Assembly: GCA_949289005.1 (NCBI GenBank)
Contig: CASEMQ010000007.1
Location: forward strand, 137,295-170,120
Direction of reading: 5' to 3'
DNA length: 32,826 nucleotides
From: an uncultured Lentisphaeraceae bacterium
GTDB lineage: Bacteria > Verrucomicrobiota > Kiritimatiellia > RFP12 > DVOR01
Positions 1 through 6,836 of the stretch are shown in pieces. The position numbers and the translations under genes are program-made. The notes under the pieces were generated by a model. That model was not told where the DNA came from and ran no database searches. It saw only the letters and a list, made by a program, of their open reading frames with translations. The first letter of the stretch is position 1; each line of letters begins with the position of its first letter.

Positions 1-1
1 C

Positions 2-484
2 CGCGATGTGCTGGAAGTGCCGTCCTCCAGACAGAGTCTCGGCTACTTCGCCTATCTCTGCGCGATGGTCACCTGCCGCTTTCTTGCCGACCGCGCCGTC
101 AATCGTTTCGGGCAGGCGCGCGTGCTCTATGTCAGCGGCGGGTGCATCGCGGGAGGGTTGGCCCTGGCCGTGGCGTTGAGCGGTTGCCCGCCCGCCGTGG
201 CCGTCGTCGGCACAATGGTCGCTTTCGCGTTGGTGGGGTGCGGCACCAGCACGGTGGTGCCACTAGGCTGCGGACTGGCCGGCAAGGCGCCGGGCGTGCC
301 CACGGGCATCGCCATCGCCCAAGTCTCTACCATCGGCTTCTTCGGCTTTCTGGCCGCGCCGCCGCTCATCGGCTATGTGGCGCACGCCACCAGCCTGCGC
401 CACGCCTTCGCGCTGATGGCGGCCATCGGGCTCCTGGTGCTCCTCGCCACCCGCCGCCTCAACCTGTCGTGTCGCCGCGCTTAG
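2..484 (+). CDS. MFS transporter, C-terminal fragment cut by the window edge
   Basis: Major facilitator superfamily permease; only the last roughly 160 residues are present because the frame is open to the left edge. Visible: a cytoplasmic-loop type motif (GRF-like CRFLADRAVNRFG, followed by the next helix), then about five hydrophobic helices rich in Gly and Ala, ending in a basic tail (TRRLNLSCRRA). The loop spacing resembles the YbjJ/FucP-like branch of MFS, but the substrate cannot be read from this half. The stop codon overlaps the stop of the convergent rarA gene by four bases (TTAG at 481-484). MFS membership is fairly sure, the subfamily is a guess. Confidence 0.75.
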   Translation, partial: RDVLEVPSSRQSLGYFAYLCAMVTCRFLADRAVNRFGQARVLYVSGGCIAGGLALAVALSGCPPAVAVVGTMVAFALVGCGTSTVVPLGCGLAGKAPGVPTGIAIAQVSTIGFFGFLAAPPLIGYVAHATSLRHAFALMAAIGLLVLLATRRLNLSCRRA

Positions 485-1830
485 GCGGTGCCGTTGGCGC
501 GTTTGCGGGCGCGAAGCCAGTCGAGGCGCTTGGCGATGGTGTCCTCGTAACCCGAGGGTTTGGGCTTGTAGTAGGTCTGGGGGATGGTGAGATAGGCCTG
601 GTCGACGGCGGTGTCCTTGTAGTCGTGCGGGTATTTGTAGGCCGGGGCCTCGGCTTTGCCCTCGGCCTTGACGTGGACGTTCTTGAGGTGCTCGGACACG
701 GGCTGGACGCGGCCGGAACGCACGTCGGCGCGCGCCGCGAAGATGGCCTCGCAGGAGGCATTGGATTTCGGGGCGGAGGCGAGGTAGGTGGTGGCTTGCG
801 CGAGGTTGAGTTGCGCCTCGGGCATACCCACGAACTCCACGGCCTGCATGGCGGCCACGGCCACGGTGAGGCCGCGCGGATCGGCGTTGCCGATGTCTTC
901 CGAGGCGGAGATGACGAGGCGGCGGGCGATGAAGCGTGGGTCCTCGCCGCCCTCCAGCATCTTGGCGAGCCAATAGATGGCGGCGTCCGGGTCTGAGCCC
1001 CGGATGGATTTGATGAAGGCGGAGATGGTGTCGTAGTGTTGGTCCTCGTCCTTGTCGTAGGCGATGACGCGACGCTGGACACATTCGGCCATGACCTTGG
1101 GCGTGACGTGGATGTGCCCATCCGCGCCGGGCGGGGTGGAGCGGACTGCGATTTCCAGCGCGGTGAGCGCGCGCCGGGCATCCCCATCGCACACCTTGGC
1201 CAGGAAGTCCGCCGCCTCCGGCTCCAGCATCGCGCCGCTGTCGCCAAGCCCGCGTTCGGTGTCGGCCATCGCGCGGGCAAGCACGGTTTTGATGGCCGCC
1301 GCGTCCAGCGCGTGCAACTCAAAGACAAGCGAGCGGGAGACAAGCGGCGTGTTGATGAAGATGCCGGGATTGTGCGTGGTGGCCCCGATGAGCGTGACGG
1401 TGCCATCCTCGACATAGGGGAGGAGCACGTCCTGCTGCGCCTTGTTGAAGCGGTGGATCTCGTCCACGAAGAGCACGGTGCCGATGTGGCCGCGCACGGC
1501 CTTGGCGCGCTCGCAGATGGCGCGGAGCTGCGCCACGTTGCTCGTCACGCCGCTTGTACGCTCGAAACGCCGGTGCGTGGTGCGGGCGATGACTTCCGCC
1601 AACGTCGTCTTGCCCGTCCCAGGCGGCCCGTAGAAAATCAGGTTGGTGAAGCGATCGCTTTCGATGACGCGCCGCAACAGTCGCCCCGGCGCGAGCAAAT
1701 GCTCCTGCCCCACAATCTCCTCCAACGTCCGCGGGCGCATCCGCGCCGGGAGCGGCCCCAGCCGCGCCGGGTCAATCCGCGCCTCCGGCTCCTCCTCCCT
1801 CTCCTCCGCCAACTCAAACAAATCGTCCAT
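481..1830 (-). CDS. rarA: Replication-associated recombination protein A (AAA+ ATPase)
   Basis: RarA/MgsA, a clamp-loader-related AAA+ ATPase acting at stalled replication forks. 449 residues, normal for the family. Seen: the N-terminal RPRTLEEIVGQEHLL block (about 32-46), Walker A GPPGTGKT (68-75), Walker B VLFVDEIH (119-126), sensor LIGATTHNP (147-155) and an SR arginine-finger position (165-166). The C-terminal part contains the conserved region around ASEDIGNADPRG and the YKYPHDY block. The chosen ATG at 1830 begins MDDLFELAEE, and a TATAAT box lies only six bases upstream, so longer upstream extensions would not be transcribed. It has its own promoter and is separated from pckG by a terminator. 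Confidence 0.95.
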   Translation of the reverse strand: MDDLFELAEEREEEPEARIDPARLGPLPARMRPRTLEEIVGQEHLLAPGRLLRRVIESDRFTNLIFYGPPGTGKTTLAEVIARTTHRRFERTSGVTSNVAQLRAICERAKAVRGHIGTVLFVDEIHRFNKAQQDVLLPYVEDGTVTLIGATTHNPGIFINTPLVSRSLVFELHALDAAAIKTVLARAMADTERGLGDSGAMLEPEAADFLAKVCDGDARRALTALEIAVRSTPPGADGHIHVTPKVMAECVQRRVIAYDKDEDQHYDTISAFIKSIRGSDPDAAIYWLAKMLEGGEDPRFIARRLVISASEDIGNADPRGLTVAVAAMQAVEFVGMPEAQLNLAQATTYLASAPKSNASCEAIFAARADVRSGRVQPVSEHLKNVHVKAEGKAEAPAYKYPHDYKDTAVDQAYLTIPQTYYKPKPSGYEDTIAKRLDWLRARKRANGTA

Positions 1831-1836
1831 GCCCGC

Positions 1837-1845
1837 ATTATAACA
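1837..1845 (-). promoter_or_regulatory. Extended -10 promoter of rarA, probably leaderless
   Basis: On the minus strand a perfect TATAAT (1837-1842) is preceded by TG plus one base (1843-1845), an extended -10. No good -35 box is seen 16-18 bases upstream. Transcription should begin about seven bases past the box, at or next to the ATG at 1830, and there is no room for a Shine-Dalgarno site. Confidence 0.65.
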
Positions 1846-1863
1846 AATGGCCGGTTGGTCTGC

Positions 1864-1945
1864 GGCTGATTGGCTGATTGGAACGCCCGCGAGCGGGCGA
1901 CGGTGTGTCGCCGTCCCGGAGGGGGGCCCAATCAGCCAATCAGCC
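1864..1945. repeat. Long inverted repeat enclosing two small hairpins
   Basis: Two perfect 18-base arms (1864-1881 and 1928-1945), each a doubled GGCTGATT-type unit, face each other across 46 bases. Inside are two further hairpins: CGCCCGC/GCGGGCG (1884-1899) and GGCGAC/GTCGCC (1896-1912). It lies just upstream of the rarA promoter and next to the pckG terminator. A related pair of small hairpins sits upstream of the queH fusion promoter at 31018-31062, which suggests a dispersed REP-like element. Cruciform or RNA-structure roles are possible; none is shown. Confidence 0.7.
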
Positions 1946-1947
1946 AC

Positions 1948-1989
1948 ACAAAAAAGCCCTCGGCCGTGCGGCCGGGGGCTTTTTTTGTG
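1948..1989 (-). terminator. Rho-independent terminator after pckG (bidirectional)
   Basis: A strong GC stem (AAAAAAGCCC... ...GGGCTTTTTT) with an A-tract on one side and a T-tract on the other, so it can act in both directions. It lies 22 bases past the pckG stop codon. Confidence 0.9.
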
Positions 1990-2011
1990 CCGTCGTGAAA
2001 TCGCGCGGCGC

Positions 2012-3883
2012 TTACTTGTTGAGCGCGGCGGTGATTTCTTCGAGTTTGGCGCGGAGTTCGGCGGGGATGCGGTCGCCGAACTTCTCCCAGGATTCCTTGA
2101 CGCCGGCGACTTCCTTCTTCCAGCCTTCGACATCCACGGCCAGGAGCTCGTGGAGGGTCTCGGGGGTGGTCTCGCAGCCGGCCAGGTCGATGGCATCGTC
2201 GGTGGGCATGATGCCGATGGGGGTGTCCTTGGTCTTGGCCTTGCCCTCGATGGCCTCGCAGGCCCATTTGAGGACGCGGGAGTTGTCGCCGAAGCCGGGC
2301 CACATGAAGTGCCCCTCGGCATCCTTGCGGAACCAGTTCACGAAGAAAATCTTCGGGAGCTTGTCGGTGGCGATCTTCTTGCCCATCTCCAGCCAGTGGC
2401 CGAAGTAGTCGGCCATGTTGTAGCCGCAGAAGGGCAACATGGCCATGGGATCGCGGCGGACTTGGCCGATCTGGTCGGAGATGACGGCGGCGGTGACCTC
2501 GGAGCCGGCGGCGGAGCCCATGTAAACGCCGTGCGCCCAATCCTTGGCCATATTCACCAGCGGGATCGTGGAGGGGCGGCGGCCACCGAAGAGGATGGCA
2601 GAGACAGGCACGCCGTTGGGGTCTTCCCATTCCTTGGCAATCACGGGGCACTGGACGGCTGGGGCCGTGAAGCGGGAGTTCGGGTGGGCGGCCTTGATGG
2701 GCTCGCCGGTGCCGTCGGGGTTGGCCACCATCTTCTTGGGATTGTCCTTGGAGGCGTAGCAGTCGTTGCCCTTCCAGTCAATGCCGTGGGCGGGGGCGGG
2801 CACGCCCATGTCTTCCCACCACACATCGCCGTCGTCGGTGAGCACGACGTTGGTGAAGATGGTGTTCTTCTCGCAGGCGTGGAGGGCGTTGGGGTTGGAG
2901 ATTTTGGAGGTGCCGGGGGCGACGCCGAAGAAGCCGTTTTCGGGGTTGATGGCGTAGAGGGCGCCATCCTTGCCCACGTGCATCCAAGCGATGTCGTCGC
3001 CGCAGGTCTCGACCTTCCAGCCGGGGAGCGTGGGGAGCATCATGGCCAGGTTGGTCTTGCCGCAGGCGGAGGGGAAGGCCGCGGTGATGAAGTAGCTCTT
3101 GCCCTCGGGGCTGGTGAGCTTGAGGATGAGCATATGCTCGGCCATCCAGCCTTCCTTGCGGGCGAGGACGGAGGCGATGCGCAGCGCGAAGCACTTCTTG
3201 CCGAGCAGGGCGTTGCCGCCGTAGCCGGAGCCGAAGGACCAGATGGCCTCCTCGCCGGGGTCGGTGAACTGGGTGATGTACTTCTTCTCCATGGGGGCGC
3301 AGGGCCAGGCCACGTCCTCTTGGCCGGGCTCAAGCGGGGCGCCGACGGAGTGGTAGCACTTGATGTACTCGGCACCCTTGTTGATGAGGTCGAGCGCGGC
3401 GTCGCCCATGCGGGTCATGATGCGCATGTTGCAGACGACGTAGGGGGAGTCGGTGAGCTCGACGCCCAACTTCGAGAGGGGCGAGCCGATGGGGCCCATC
3501 GAGAAGGGGATCACAAACATCGTGCGGCCCTTCATGCACCCCTTGTAGAGATCCCACATGATGGTCCTCATCTCGGTGGGGTCCATCCAGTTGTTCGTGG
3601 GGCCGGCGTTGTTCTTGTCCTTGCAGCAGATGTAGGTGCGCTTCTCGACGCGCGCCACGTCGCTCTCGTGCGAGCGGACCAAGTAGCAACCGGGACGCTT
3701 GACGGGATCCAGCTTCACCCAGGAGCCGCGCTTGACTTCGCCCTCGGCCAAGCGGTCAAACTCTTCCTGCGTGCCATCGCAGACCACGATGTTCTCGGGG
3801 GTGGTGTGCTCGGCGAATTCTTTGACCCACGCCTTCAGTTCGGGGTTCGTGATTTTCTCAAGGGCTTTGCAGCAGCAGCTCAT
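2012..3883 (-). CDS. pckG: Phosphoenolpyruvate carboxykinase (GTP)
   Basis: GTP-dependent PEPCK interconverts oxaloacetate and phosphoenolpyruvate; cytosolic, used in gluconeogenesis or, in many anaerobes, in CO2-fixing fermentation. 623 residues, the usual length. Seen: the substrate-binding arginine in CYLVRSHES (66-74), YGGNALLGKK (221-230), the P-loop FPSACGKTN with the reactive cysteine (270-278), the metal-binding GDDIAW (295-300), FGGRRP (432-437) and the guanine-pocket region around FCGYNMADYFGHW. Start chosen at ATG 3883: GGAG at 3890-3893 gives a six-base spacing. It carries its own promoter and a terminator, so it is probably monocistronic, although no terminator separates it from lpxB upstream. 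Confidence 0.97.
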   Translation of the reverse strand: MSCCCKALEKITNPELKAWVKEFAEHTTPENIVVCDGTQEEFDRLAEGEVKRGSWVKLDPVKRPGCYLVRSHESDVARVEKRTYICCKDKNNAGPTNNWMDPTEMRTIMWDLYKGCMKGRTMFVIPFSMGPIGSPLSKLGVELTDSPYVVCNMRIMTRMGDAALDLINKGAEYIKCYHSVGAPLEPGQEDVAWPCAPMEKKYITQFTDPGEEAIWSFGSGYGGNALLGKKCFALRIASVLARKEGWMAEHMLILKLTSPEGKSYFITAAFPSACGKTNLAMMLPTLPGWKVETCGDDIAWMHVGKDGALYAINPENGFFGVAPGTSKISNPNALHACEKNTIFTNVVLTDDGDVWWEDMGVPAPAHGIDWKGNDCYASKDNPKKMVANPDGTGEPIKAAHPNSRFTAPAVQCPVIAKEWEDPNGVPVSAILFGGRRPSTIPLVNMAKDWAHGVYMGSAAGSEVTAAVISDQIGQVRRDPMAMLPFCGYNMADYFGHWLEMGKKIATDKLPKIFFVNWFRKDAEGHFMWPGFGDNSRVLKWACEAIEGKAKTKDTPIGIMPTDDAIDLAGCETTPETLHELLAVDVEGWKKEVAGVKESWEKFGDRIPAELRAKLEEITAALNK

Positions 3884-3968
3884 ATGCTTCTCCGTTGCGT
3901 TTGTTGTGGTCGTCGTTGGCTTGGCCGCGCACCCGCGCTTCCGCCAAAGCGGCCTGAAAACGAGGTCT

Positions 3969-3997
3969 ATTGTACCGCACCTGCGCCCCCCGCGCAA
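3969..3997 (-). promoter_or_regulatory. Promoter of pckG
   Basis: Minus strand: TTGCGC (3992-3997), a 17-base spacer, then TACAAT (3969-3974). This gives a leader of about 80 bases before the pckG start. It sits between the lpxB stop and pckG. Confidence 0.6.
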
Positions 3998-4017
3998 GCA
4001 AAAACCGCCCACTGCCG

Positions 4018-5190
4018 TCAGGAACGCGGGGCTTGGAGGAACGCGGCGATTGCCTCCGCGGCGCGAGGCGTGGCGCCGGGCGGGCCCAGGCGGTCGTTCG
4101 CCTCGGCGTAGGCGGCCAGGAGCGTCTGGCGCTCGGGCGTGTCGCGCGCGAAGGCGAGCGTCAGGCGCGCCACGTTTCTTGCCGTGCAGGCGCGTTGGAG
4201 CAGTTCGGGCATCGCCGGGCGGTTGAGCACGATATTGACCAAACCGGCGAAGCGGAACGTCGCGCACAGGGTCACCAACCGAGCCAAGAGTTCTGTGGCC
4301 AGGCTCACACGGTAGGCCAACACGGCCGGGCAGCCCATCAGGCAGGCTTCGAGCGTGGCCGTGCCGCTGGCGATCATGGCCGCGTCGGCCTGCGCCAGCA
4401 CATGGCGCGCCTGCCCATCCACCACCGCCAGGCGCTTGGGGCGAGGGTGCCGCGCCAGGATCCGCTCGGCCAGCGCCCGCATTTTGGGCGTCGGGGCGGG
4501 CAGGACAAAGGCGCAATCGTCTTCCAGCGCCGTTTCCATGCGGCGCGCCGCGTCCAGGAAAATGGGCAGGAGCGCCTTGATCTCGCCCGCGCGGCTCCCC
4601 GGGAGCACGGCGATGCGCTTGCCCGCCGCGCCCCAAGGCAGGGCGGGCGGGGGATCGGCACGCGTCGCGGCCGCCTGCTCCACCAACGGGTGTCCCACAT
4701 AGACCGAGCGGGGGCCGGTCGTCGCGTAGAGTGCCGGCTCAAAGGGAAAGATACAGAGCAACAGATCGATGGCCCGCGCAATGCGCTTGACGCGCCCCCG
4801 CCGCCACACCCACACCTTGGGCGAGATGTAATGCACCGTGCGGATGCCGAGCGCATGGACCCGCTCGGCCAGGGCGATGTTGAAGGAATAATAATCCAAG
4901 GTGATGAGCACGTCCGGCCGCCAGTCGCGCGCCAGCAGCGTCATCGCGTCAAGCGCCCGTTTGAAGAAGCGCAGCTTCCCCAGCACCTCCATGATGCCCA
5001 TCGCGCCGAGCGCGTCCGTGTGGAAGAGCAATTCCGCGCCTGCCGCGCGCATGGCGTCGCCCCCCATTCCGCGCACTTCCAGCGCACGGTCGGGGAAATG
5101 TGCGCGGAGCGCCCGGATCAGCGCCCCGCCATACATGTCGCCCGAGACTTCGCCCGCGGCGACCATCACCTTGAGCGGCGGCAGACTCAT
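4018..5190 (-). CDS. lpxB: Lipid-A-disaccharide synthase
   Basis: LpxB (GT19) joins UDP-2,3-diacylglucosamine and lipid X to the lipid A disaccharide on the inner face of the cytoplasmic membrane. 390 residues, normal. Seen: AAGEVSGDMYGG at the N-terminus (11-22), RGMGGDAMRAAG, the hydrophobic GAMGIMEVLGKL membrane-contact stretch, LITLDYYSFN, YISPKVWVWRRGRVKRIARAIDLLLCIFPFE read in pieces, and YVGHPLVE with PGSRAGEI for the sugar-nucleotide site. The ATG overlaps the TGA of the upstream lipoprotein gene (ATGA, 5187-5190), so the two are translationally coupled. Proof of a diderm envelope with lipid A. Confidence 0.96.
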   Translation of the reverse strand: MSLPPLKVMVAAGEVSGDMYGGALIRALRAHFPDRALEVRGMGGDAMRAAGAELLFHTDALGAMGIMEVLGKLRFFKRALDAMTLLARDWRPDVLITLDYYSFNIALAERVHALGIRTVHYISPKVWVWRRGRVKRIARAIDLLLCIFPFEPALYATTGPRSVYVGHPLVEQAAATRADPPPALPWGAAGKRIAVLPGSRAGEIKALLPIFLDAARRMETALEDDCAFVLPAPTPKMRALAERILARHPRPKRLAVVDGQARHVLAQADAAMIASGTATLEACLMGCPAVLAYRVSLATELLARLVTLCATFRFAGLVNIVLNRPAMPELLQRACTARNVARLTLAFARDTPERQTLLAAYAEANDRLGPPGATPRAAEAIAAFLQAPRS

Positions 5191-5645
5191 TCCGCCAGCC
5201 TGGTGACAATCCGCTCAGGCCACTTCGAGCCGGTCTCCGGGTCAGTCACATAGACGTGCGCCCAGTCCAGCCCCACCACTTGGCCCACGCCCAACGCGCC
5301 GATCACTTTGCGCAAGGGCTCGGGCGTTTCCAGATCCGGCGTGCCATCCTTGTGTGCCACACGCACCAGGAACGATGGTTGCTTCGGGTCGCCATACTTC
5401 CCGGGTTGCGCGTAATTCGTGTACTCCACGATGGCGAACTTGGCATACTTCCCGCCGTGGTCACACTTGTCCGGGCACAAACTTGTCATGTGCCGGCACG
5501 GCACATCCACCACGCCCTCGAACCGCGCCAACGTTTGGTGCGTCGAAAGCGTCTCGCCCGGCAAAGGCGCCACATGCTGATAAGAAACCGAGGCGCAACC
5601 CGAAAGCAACGCCGCGATGGCCAACAAAGGAACGATCGTCTTCAT
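5187..5645 (-). CDS. Small cysteine-rich lipoprotein of unknown function
   Basis: 152 residues. A short signal peptide (KTIVPLLAIAALLSGC) ends in a good lipobox LSGC, so the mature protein is a lipoprotein. The mature part has a motif rich in Cys and His, CRHMTSLCPDKCDHGG (about 51-66), which looks like a metal-binding cluster, followed by an aromatic-rich region (VEYTNYAQPGKYGDPKQPSF) and a C-terminal part with GLDWAHVYVTDPETG. I do not know a function. Gene overlap with lpxB suggests co-transcription, which need not mean a shared pathway. The start has no Shine-Dalgarno site and lies nine bases from a -10 box. Confidence 0.8.
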   Translation of the reverse strand: MKTIVPLLAIAALLSGCASVSYQHVAPLPGETLSTHQTLARFEGVVDVPCRHMTSLCPDKCDHGGKYAKFAIVEYTNYAQPGKYGDPKQPSFLVRVAHKDGTPDLETPEPLRKVIGALGVGQVVGLDWAHVYVTDPETGSKWPERIVTRLAE

Positions 5646-5654
5646 AATGCACCC

Positions 5655-5663
5655 ACTATACCA
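5655..5663 (-). promoter_or_regulatory. Extended -10 promoter of the lipoprotein-lpxB pair
   Basis: Minus strand TATAGT (5655-5660) preceded by TG plus one base. It ends nine bases before the ATG at 5645, predicting a leader of only a few bases. No clear -35. Confidence 0.5.
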
Positions 5664-5845
5664 CATTCCTTGCCCGCCGTCCCACAATCGTCCCCGACGC
5701 GCAGGCAGCGTCGAGACACGCGTGCCTGATCATGTGGGGTTGAGTCAAGATTGGGATTTCCAGGGAGCGCTGACTTTTTTCGCCCGCCTCGCCCCGGTTC
5801 ATTGCGTTGTGCGATTTTCCCAGGACCCTGCCGGCCGGAAGGGGC

Positions 5846-5874
5846 TTGACAAATGGGTGGGCGGTGGGCATAAT
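5846..5874 (+). promoter_or_regulatory. Strong sigma-70-type promoter of the CBM48 gene
   Basis: Perfect TTGACA (5846-5851), 17-base spacer, CATAAT (5869-5874). The start codon is 46 bases past the -10 box and is preceded by AAGGAGT (5907-5913). It is the best -35 in the window and suggests high expression. Confidence 0.85.
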
Positions 5875-5920
5875 ATGGGCGCGTTTCGTTAAACAGAAAC
5901 GTTTGCAAGGAGTAACGATT

Positions 5921-6394
5921 ATGGCAACGAAGAAGAGCAACACCACGACTTCCGCGAAGGCCGCGGCCCCCGCGAAGAAGTCCGCCGCGCCCAAGGCCAA
6001 ACGGGCGACAAAGAAAGCGACCCCCGTCGCGCCCGTGACCGAAGACCTGTTCGCGCAGCCTGTCGCGGCAACACCCAAGGCGGTCGAACCCGCGCCTGCG
6101 ACCAAAAAGGTTCCCGCGAAGGCGGCGGCCAAGAATGTGCGTGTCACCTTCCGTGTCCGCGCGGAGGTCGGCAGCAAGGTCTTCCTGGCCGGCGCGTTCA
6201 ACGACTGGGATCCGAACGTCAAGCCGATGGCCGACAAAGAAGGCACCGGCGAGTTCGTGTGCACGGTCACGCTGCCGAAGGGCCGTCATGAGTACAAGTA
6301 CGTCATCAATGGCGCTTGGTGTGCCGACCCCGAATGTGCCGACTGGGTGCAGAACGACATGGGCACCATCAATAGCGTCAAGGTCGTTGAGTAA
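5921..6394 (+). CDS. CBM48 (glycogen-binding / isoamylase early-set) protein with a histone H1-like tail
   Basis: 157 residues in two parts. Residues 1 to about 70 are almost all Lys, Ala, Pro, Thr and Ser with KKSAAPKAKRATKK-type stretches, like the disordered tails of histone H1-like bacterial proteins. Residues about 71-157 form one CBM48/AMPK-type domain: VTFRVRAEVGSKVFLAGAF, NDWDP, then LPKGRHEYKYVINGAW and a DPECADW end, with the expected Trp and Lys positions for alpha-glucan contact. No enzyme domain is attached. ATG 5921 has AAGGAGT at a seven-base spacing. Strong promoter and own terminator make it a single-gene unit. Likely cytosolic; whether it binds glycogen, nucleic acid or both is inference. 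Confidence 0.88.
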   Translation: MATKKSNTTTSAKAAAPAKKSAAPKAKRATKKATPVAPVTEDLFAQPVAATPKAVEPAPATKKVPAKAAAKNVRVTFRVRAEVGSKVFLAGAFNDWDPNVKPMADKEGTGEFVCTVTLPKGRHEYKYVINGAWCADPECADWVQNDMGTINSVKVVE

Positions 6395-6415
6395 GGCTCG
6401 ACCGTCCATCTCCCC

Positions 6416-6444
6416 AAGAGGCCGCGCAACGCGGCCTTTTTTGT
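6416..6444 (+). terminator. Rho-independent terminator after the CBM48 gene
   Basis: Eight-base stem AGGCCGCG/CGCGGCCT (6419-6437) with a CAA loop, followed by a run of six T. Confidence 0.92.
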
Positions 6445-6466
6445 GCACACGACGCGCCGCGACAGG

Positions 6467-6658
6467 GTTGTCGATAACTTTTGGAAGTTTGTTGAAAACC
6501 TGTTGAGAACGGGCGGAGCCGGAGGAGGGCCAAAACCACTTTTTCAATCTATATGCGGGGTCATTTTCCGGGACGCGCCGTACCTCCGATCGAGACGCGG
6601 CGTATCCCGGGGCGAGGCACGCCGTGTTTCGTTTTGGGATACGCCGTGAAACGTCTCG
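6467..6658 (-). repeat. Dispersed intergenic repeat, copy 1
   Basis: Read on the minus strand, this has the same order as the copies at 19300-19462 and 32639-32826. First come GC-rich palindromic GACGCGGCGTATC-type units (about 6571-6658), then a conserved AAAATGACCCC / TATAGATTGAAAAAG block (about 6541-6568), then TTCTCAACAGG, TTTTCAACA and finally TTATCGACA (6469-6477). With the terminator at 6739 it fills the 392-base gap between the CBM48 terminator and the HzsA-like gene; I see no gene there. This copy is the most degenerate in its palindromic part. Confidence 0.8.
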
Positions 6659-6738
6659 GCAATCTTTGTGGGCGTTTGCGTGCGCGTGCCTGTCGAAAGA
6701 GGCCGGACGTGCGCGGTTCGCACGCGTGCCTTGCGGCA

Positions 6739-6780
6739 TGAAAAAGCCCCCGCCTCGGGATGAGGTCGGGGGCTTTTTCA
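6739..6780 (-). terminator. Rho-independent terminator after the HzsA-like gene
   Basis: Long stem TGAAAAAGCCCCCG... ...CGGGGGCTTTTTCA, with A- and T-tracts on both sides. It lies 56 bases past the stop of the minus-strand gene and can also stop plus-strand transcripts. Confidence 0.88.
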
Positions 6781-6836
6781 TGCCGTTCACGGGTGCCCGG
6801 AGGCTCCCGGGCGTTCACGGTCGCGGGGGTGGCCTG

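Noticed and set aside
481..484. Four-base overlap of the MFS and rarA stop codons as a regulatory device
   Set aside because: Short convergent overlaps (TTAG) are common in compact genomes and nothing else supports a role.
1847..4111. Long plus-strand open frame (about 750 codons) opposite pckG
   Set aside because: It runs antisense to a clear pckG with all motifs, has no ribosome site, and its Gly/Val/His-rich composition is what GC-rich antisense frames give.
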